From Lantana camara (taxonomy: Eukaryota; Streptophyta; Magnoliopsida; Lamiales; Verbenaceae): a stretch of DNA of 64,000 nt. Positions within the stretch are counted from its first letter, which is position 1. Each line of letters opens with the position of its first letter. The notes under the pieces were generated by a model. It was not told where the DNA came from. It worked only from the letters and a program-made list of their open reading frames with translations, and ran no database searches. The position numbers and the translations under genes are program-made. Location of the stretch: the NCBI GenBank assembly GCA_037501455.1, contig CM074861.1, positions 35,976,001-36,040,000 of the forward strand, read 5' to 3'. This document shows, in pieces, positions 57,730 through 64,000 of the stretch.

Positions 57730-58313
57730 TGATAATGGTAAAAATAAACTTGGGAACCCGTTCGGACTTCAGACATATCCTTGGACTTCATACCCCTTGA
57801 AATTGGCTAAGGCATCCGCTCGGCCTATGAGTGCTCGGCCATTGAGTGTTCAGCCTATGAGTGCTCGGCCCTTGAGTGTTCGGCCAATGAGTGCTCGGTC
57901 ATTGAGTGTTCGGTACACGCCCAACGTCCTTGTGCACGACCGTTACCCGCACTTCTCAAACACTCCACGATCCAAGCACGTGGTCCGCGATATCCGAGCC
58001 CACTAAGTCTGGTCGAACACGGCACTGACTCGAGCCTATGGTATAAATACCATTTTCCTCACCGGAATCTGGACACGCACACTTTACATATCGAAACTCC
58101 GCCAAAATTTCTATTCATCGCTTCCCATCCAAAACAACCAGATTGGTTAAAAAACCCACACTTAATTGATCCGTCGGAGATTCGAAGCCGATCACTTGTT
58201 CAACTGCGACCAATTTCCGGCGTTATCAGTTTGGCGCCGTCTGTGGAAATCGAACCCACGACATGCAATCAAGTATGAACAGCGATTCATGCAATCAAAG
58301 CTGAGAGTGACAA
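57730..58313 (+). mobile_element. LTR plus primer site of a truncated LTR retrotransposon
   Basis: The candidate LTR (57730-58228) starts TGATAA and ends TTATCA, with a TATA box GTATAAATAC at 58040-58049. TGGCGCCGTCTGTGG (58232-58246) is a primer site 3 bases further on. Only about 70 bases of interior follow before the duplicated CXE flank begins at 58314. The rest of the element has been deleted. The left end is assigned from the inverted hexamer only. Confidence 0.65.
57824..57913 (+). repeat. Six 15-bp tandem repeats arranged as three 30-bp units
   Basis: CCTATGAGTGCTCGG alternates with CCATTGAGTGTTCGG; each type occurs three times with single-base variation. The unit length is a multiple of 3 and the array is open in one frame. 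Confidence 0.93.
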
Positions 58314-58938
58314 TATGGCATGGAACGGTCCTTTGTTTTTTAAAGTACGTTATGTTTTTAGCTGGAGAGAGTGTGTGTGTGTGTGAAAGGGAAGGGGGTT
58401 GCCTTAATTTGAGCATGACAATGAAAGTTCGGAAGCTTTTTAATTTTCTTAGTTCGCTATATATAATGGAAAATATCAAATAAAATTGTGTGGAAGTTTT
58501 GAGACTTGTTCTATAATTACTTTAAAAACATATATAAGGCTTAAAAATATTTATCAAAGTATTTGGAGGATAAGATGGCATGCTTTATTCCTAAAACATC
58601 TTCAGAATTAATGCATTGATTTTAATTTTTAAAGGCCAACAACATAACATTCAACACCAACCCTATTCAAAGGATGTTATCATTCAAGATTAAACATAAC
58701 ATTACATGACCAAATTGAAGCTGGAAACTATATATGCTTAGTACATGTCATCCTTGCATAAATGAAACAGGTGCAAACTTTTATTTTTCACATAATTAAC
58801 ATAACAAGCTCATACTCAACTCCCCAGTCCCACCAGCCCACAGAGCAAGCGGAAAATCGACGACACTCGATAAAATTAAGAGACGAAACACCGTCCGGGA
58901 TACTTCACCGGAATCCAAAACCCTAATCATCATCATCA

Positions 58939-59616
58939 TTAGACTGAAGAGCGCAGAGATATATCCACGCCATAGTTCATGTTGTCGTATATATCATTCA
59001 CAAACCACCTCATATCATTGTACAGCTGCTGCGCAGCCGTTTTGTTCTGGAGCTCAATCCCATGGAACCCTCCCTGGTTGAACCGGTAATAAACGGTGAC
59101 CCGGTTATTGATCAAGAACTACGCCAGCTGAACCGACCGGTCCACCAAGGGGTCGCCGTAGTCGCCCTTGATGTAAACTTTCGGGAGCTTGAAAACCCGG
59201 CCGAGGTAGGTGCCACCGGAGATGGGGTTGCAGAACTCGTGATCACGGTTCAGGTTCTTGGGCAGGGCAAGGGACCAGAGAACGTCATTGACGTATAGGG
59301 CAACGTATGGGTCGTCCTTGAGTCTGATCTCAGATTGGGTTCTCCTAACTCCGCCGAAATAGGCCTGATTGAGAATCAGGCCTTTGATCTGCAATGGCTG
59401 GATGTTGAAATCCAGGGCCCGGAGAGCTGCGTGGTAGACGATGTTGGCCCCGGCGCTGCTGCCGAGGAGGAAAACCCTGGAGAAATCGACGTTCTCCATC
59501 CAGGGGTCACGGCCCCCCTTCCCCAGGGCCTGATATTGTAAAGAAATGTTGAAAGATTAGACAAGCAACATAATTGTATATGTAGTAGTAATAAGTAATG
59601 TATAAAATCCCAACAG

Positions 59617-59648
<32 letters not shown>

Positions 59649-61508
59649 TACATTCAGATCAAATTAAAACACTGCTGCAGTCGGAATAATTTTTGGCAAA
59701 AACCTCACATAAATCTCAAGCAAATTTTGACAGTCATCTTCAAGTTTTCAATGCTCTTTTTTTTTTTTTTTTTTTTTTCAGACTTGTTTAAAATTCTACA
59801 GGATATCGTGTTTTTTTCTACTTTATGAGTTGATATTGAATCAATTTGTTCTTTTCTTCTCTAAATTTTTAACTTTTAAAATTTGTTATCTTTTTTATTC
59901 TCTAAATTTCTAATGTTTAAAATAATAGAACTTGTTATTTCTTTTTCTGATTTCTTGAAAATGAGGTTATTTTTTCTTCTTCCTTCCGTTAATCGAACTC
60001 TATCAGTGTTATTTTCCTACATTAACAAGTTAATTCTATCGGTTAGCAAAATCTCACAATGTTGTATGTGATGAAGGGGGATTAGATTAATAATCTTACT
60101 TAAACTTATGTTTACCAATATTTTTGCGAGTGCGGAATTGATGACATGACCCGAGATGATATTGAATAAAAAATTGATTATTCATCCCATATTCCCCATT
60201 GGATGAACAATCTACCATCACATCCCACCACTCATCACATTACTCATCAATCTCATATCATCTCAACCAACAAAGTAAACATGCAACTAATGTGTTGAGT
60301 ATGAGATATAGTACAAAATGGAGTAGAAGATTCGGGCCAACAACATAAATGTATATGTAATAATGTACAAAATTCTAGCAACAACATATATATATTTATA
60401 TCTATATATGGGTTAATTACATTTTCTCATCCTAAATATCATCTTTTTTATATTTTGCTATCTCAACTTTCTAATATTACCGATTACTACCTGAAGTATG
60501 ACAAGTATTGCAGTTTAGTACCTAAAATATTTTTTCTGTCATTTTAATACTTTTTTTAAGAACAAAAGGTAATTTAACAATATTTTCACCCAAAAAATAA
60601 ATTTATAGAGATAAAATTAGGATATATACAAATTAAGATCAAATCCTAATATTAAAAGATCCTTTTTTTTTTTTGAAATGGGTTCATGATTGTTACTAAA
60701 ATGGCTAGAAATTAAAAATATTTCAAGTACTAAACTGCAATACTTGTCATATTTCATGTAACAATCGATAACATTTGAAAGTTGAGGTAGCAAAGTGCAA
60801 TGATGGTGATATTTTGGATCGGAAAATGTAATTAAACCTATATAGATAGACAGATAAAAATTCAATTTTTATATTCTTACAATGAATATTTTGAATTTAT
60901 TTTTAAAAAATGAAGTATTATTCATTTATTGTTATTGCTAGACTTACTTTTTGTCTCTCTTTTTTTTTTTTTAACTCTTTCTCGTTCCTTTCAAGCTATG
61001 TAAGTATATGTATGTATACCTGGTCCCTTGCCCAGAAGATAGCATTGAGGGCATCGTCATAGGCAGCGGGGAGGCGGTTTTCCGGCGCGAGGCGGTACTC
61101 GACAGAGGCAACCACCGCCGGAAACTGTTCGGCGATGTCATTGCAGAAGTTATGGAAGATGACAGTCTTTACACTGAAAAGGACAAAATCGCCCCCGTGG
61201 AGGTATATTATGAGGGGTAGTTTTCTGTTCTTGGGAGGGTTAACGGGGCTGTAGAGACGTATATAGGCTTTGCTTTGGTAGCTGAGTTGAATGTCCTGAG
61301 AGAGGACGGTGGCATTGGGGTCAGAGTCGGCATACGGCGTCGGATCGACCATCGGAATCTGGACGGTTCTGTTTAGGGTTCCGTCTTTGTTCCATGCGAT
61401 CCCGAGGACTTTGAAGGCTTCTTGCCAGGTGTGTTGCTGGGCTGTGGCTGTGAGAGCTGACAGGGAAAATGTGAACAAAAAGAGGAGGAGAAAAGCTCGT
61501 TGATGCAT
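58939..61508 (-). pseudogene. CXE-type carboxylesterase copy C, premature stop
   Basis: Exon 1 (61508-61020, 163 codons) is intact, with the same signal peptide and HGGDF motif as copy A. Exon 2 (59529-58939) has intact frame and GSSSG, but a TAG at 59121-59119 replaces the Gln that follows RSVQLA (residue 300 by copy A numbering). Translation would stop at 299 residues, after the catalytic Asp but before the catalytic His319 and the last strand and helix. The remaining codons stay open to a TAA at 58941-58939, so the lesion is recent. The 1490-base intron contains a (TA)n run, a T-tract and a foldback element. Confidence 0.88.
60410..60838. mobile_element. Foldback MITE in the intron of CXE copy C
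   Basis: The termini GGGTTAATTACATTTTC and GAAAATGTAATTAAACC are inverted. Inner pieces also pair: GACAAGTATTGCAGTTTAGTAC with GTACTAAACTGCAATACTTGTC. TATAT lies on both sides but the context is TA-rich, so the duplication is weak evidence. Confidence 0.75.
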
Positions 61509-61578
61509 TTTCTAGGCAATGGAGAAGGTGGATTTGTGTTTGTGGGGGAGAAGTGGTCATATCTTGGGGGTATTTATA

Positions 61579-63329
61579 GGAGAGTGAAGTTGTTGTATGA
61601 GTGGTGTTGTGAAGGTGTGTATGGTCACGAGCATCACATGTGTTCAGTCAGTCGAGTATAACAGCAAGAGTCATGAGTGTGAAACCCTAGCTGGCAAGTA
61701 GTCGGGCATTGTCTGATTTCCACCATCGATATTATTCATATTATGGTAATTTTAAAGTTAAGGAGTGATATATGGCGGTGTAAGGAGTCGGAACCTTAGT
61801 TTGGGGTCGCTTCATGATATTTAAGAGGTGGTCACAAGCAGTCGGACACCATTTGATTTCTAATCGTTACTACATATATAAGTGGTAATAATTTGGAAAT
61901 AAGAGGGATGTCATCGATTCATCTCTCATCAATCTTGATTGATATATGGCTTCGTAATCACTTACCTGTTTAAAAGAAATTAACTCTTCAATGGGGTCAT
62001 TAAAAATTGATACACAATGAAGGGCGCCAGAATTTTAATAAAGAGAGAAAGATAAAGTTAATAGGTATTCCATTTTGTACCTTCAATTTTCGAATTTATA
62101 CGTAATATATTGTAGTAGTAAATAAATATCATTTATAATCACTTAAATATTAAGTGAAAATTCTCCAATTTTTGTACGAATTTCTCAACATAATGTATAC
62201 ACAATAATTCGACATGAAGGATTGAGCAACACAATGCGACATGAAGGATTTAATACATATTTTTATCACAATAATTTCCAATGCCATACCAGATACAAAC
62301 AATGCGACATGAAGGATTTAATGCATATTTTTATCCCTTAAATTCTCTAAAAATGAGAAAAATAAATGTGTACAAAGATTGCTAAATTTAATTTCTACTG
62401 CTTTAATAAGTATTTTTTAAACCTTATATATATATAGACATGATGGAAACAAAATTAATAAAGAAACAAAATCTAGGGCTACCCTCCAAGGGACCACTTC
62501 ATGCAATATTGAGCCTCTCATCTTTAATGGTATGGACCCCATTTCAATACTGGCTTATAGTTATCGATACACATTCGTTTCTTTTATAAATATTAATTTT
62601 TTTATATTGTGTCGTATATTTATCACGCCATAAAATTTTTTTTAAAAAAAATGAACAATATTGCTGTGTTGCCACAATTATCCCTAGATTGGTACAATCA
62701 TATTCTTGGTTTTTTGTCATTTTTTTCTAGTTTTTTCCTTTTTTTTTTTTTTTGGTTAAGAATTTATTTATTTATTTAGTTTACAGCATCATATATTGTA
62801 CCTGTGGATGTGTTTTTACAAGCATAAGATATACCGAGATAGAAAACATACGATCCTAGAGACTGATTTTGAAATATATATATATAATCAGTTATTTTGA
62901 AATATGTCTATAATCTCTAATGCACGGATATTTTTGAAAATATTATCTTGTCATGTTATATCCGATACCGTATCCCACACTCCTCACATAGAAAATTTAA
63001 GAAAAAATCTGTTTCGCTATATATATATGTATATCGTGTCGAGTCCATTTCACCGTATTTATGCCCGTACATCATAACCTATAATCATGGTCATATTATT
63101 ATTGATTAGGAGTGTCGATGGTTCGGATTTGAGAAAGATCGATCGGTTTATTCGAATTGGTAATCCGATTTATTTGATGCATGAGGGGACCAAACTTATC
63201 CATTTACAAGTACGCTGTCCACAATTTCATTGAGCGAAATGCTCTCATATCAACGAATGAAAGATAGGGTTTCGCTATTGACTACATTTTATCAAAAATA
63301 TTTATCGGCAAAAATGTAAAATCGGTTTA
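61579..63329. other. Upstream flank of copy C and spacer
   Basis: Duplicated flank to about 62880, then AT-rich sequence with a dispersed ATACGA-type copy (about 62900-63070). No gene was seen. Confidence 0.5.
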
Positions 63330-63825
63330 GTAAGCTTTCTTATTTTGGTAATATGGTTTTGTCGGAATCCTATTTTACAATTAAATTTTATAACTTTAAA
63401 ACATTTATAATGTTGGTCCCACTTTTTTTGGAAAATTAATTTGTCGCCGAAAATATCTACGTGGCAGCCATGTTAGAAACATGTCTAAGAAAAATGTTGA
63501 CTCAATAAAATGCAAACTCAAAAAGTTTAAAATTTTGTCCTGTAATTTTTTCATTTTGATAAATTTAATCATGTTCATATTATCATTAGCTATTAAAACC
63601 CATAACTTTTAAAATTTCACAATATATTTCTGATTCTCTTCTGGATTTCCCCGATTTATATTGTTAACGTGGCTGTCACGTAAACATTTTTGGCGACAAT
63701 TAATTTTTCACCTAAAATTGAACCAACATTGTAAATTTGTAAAAATTATAAGACTTAATTACAAATAGAATTCTAGCAAAACAAAATTGTCGAAATTAAA
63801 AATTTATAGGACCAAATTTACATTT
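63330..63825. mobile_element. Foldback element with about 140-bp arms
   Basis: The left arm (about 63340-63480) has GTCGGAATCCTATTTTACAAT, ACAATGTTGGTC-like words and TTGTCGCCGAAAATATCTACG. The right arm (about 63660-63815) gives the same in reverse complement (AATTGTCGCCAAAAATGTTTACG). No target duplication was identified. Confidence 0.6.
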
Positions 63826-64000
63826 TTATCAATATTTATTCATTATTTCATAATTGCGTGGTGTATATGATTGGAGTACATGCAGTTATAATGTCGGATA
63901 TGTATACTGATAGAATAATATAATTTTTTCTAAATTTTTCCACGTGATAAGTTTCGATACAATATGATACAACAATATAATAATTTTTAAAATTATTCGT

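Larger units (their letters stand above)
58314..62880. repeat. Segmental duplication unit C (paralogous to 27603-34985)
   Basis: It contains CXE copy C with both flanks and lacks the solo LTR, MULE and MITE found in unit B. Around 62200-62330 it has its own short tandem duplication of GCGACATGAAGGATTTAAT. Confidence 0.8.

Noticed and set aside
57824..57913. CRISPR-like array
   Set aside because: Units are directly adjacent with no unique spacers, in a eukaryotic LTR.

Overview
This window looks like a eudicot nuclear chromosome. The genes carry GT-AG introns. Three recognisable protein families have plant-type architectures: an XSP1-type subtilase, a cytosolic GET3a ATPase and plant CXE carboxylesterases. 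The AT-rich spacers are filled with plant transposons (Ty3 Tat and Athila types, CACTA, hAT, MULE and a tRNA-derived SINE). The species cannot be read from the sequence.

Left part (1-24 kb). An LTR fragment (1-1149) is followed by AT-rich spacer holding a poly(A)-only retroinsertion and a SINE with its target-site duplication. An 11-exon XSP1/SBT4.14-like subtilase gene (+ strand, 5283-9149) has a short frameshifting deletion. Next come a degenerate minisatellite and a MULE with a 10-bp target duplication (9564-10794). A seven-exon, apparently intact GET3a gene (- strand, 14802-11007) has two foldback MITEs in its introns. Then follow a hAT element (17821-18615), a retrocopied RING/CHY-type E3 fragment (about 18855-19421) and TE-rich spacer.

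Right part (24-64 kb). A block carrying a CXE-type alpha/beta-hydrolase gene with a signal peptide is present three times on the - strand: copy A (26577-24985, intact), copy B (32048-30110, broken) and copy C (61508-58939, one premature stop). B and C also share long flanks. Comparing them exposes later insertions: a 1.92-kb solo LTR, a foldback MULE and a MITE lie in B but not in C. About 22 kb of nested elements separates B from C: a solo Tat LTR (35544-36383), a CACTA element (36595-37956), a non-autonomous Athila-like element (38323-43482), a hAT element (43544-44177) and a full-length Tat element (44602-57064). Most have exact target-site duplications.

The Tat element is the most interesting object. 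Its gag-pol reads on the - strand and is interrupted by in-frame stops and a frameshift. An intact spliced gene of 889 codons lies antisense between the integrase and the 3' LTR. It has its own TATA box, a gypsy-type transposon domain, basic nuclear-targeting-like segments and a long coiled coil. I infer that the host genes here are XSP1-like, GET3A and CXE copy A, and that the rest is mobile DNA or decayed gene copies. All calls come from reading the sequence; no search was run.
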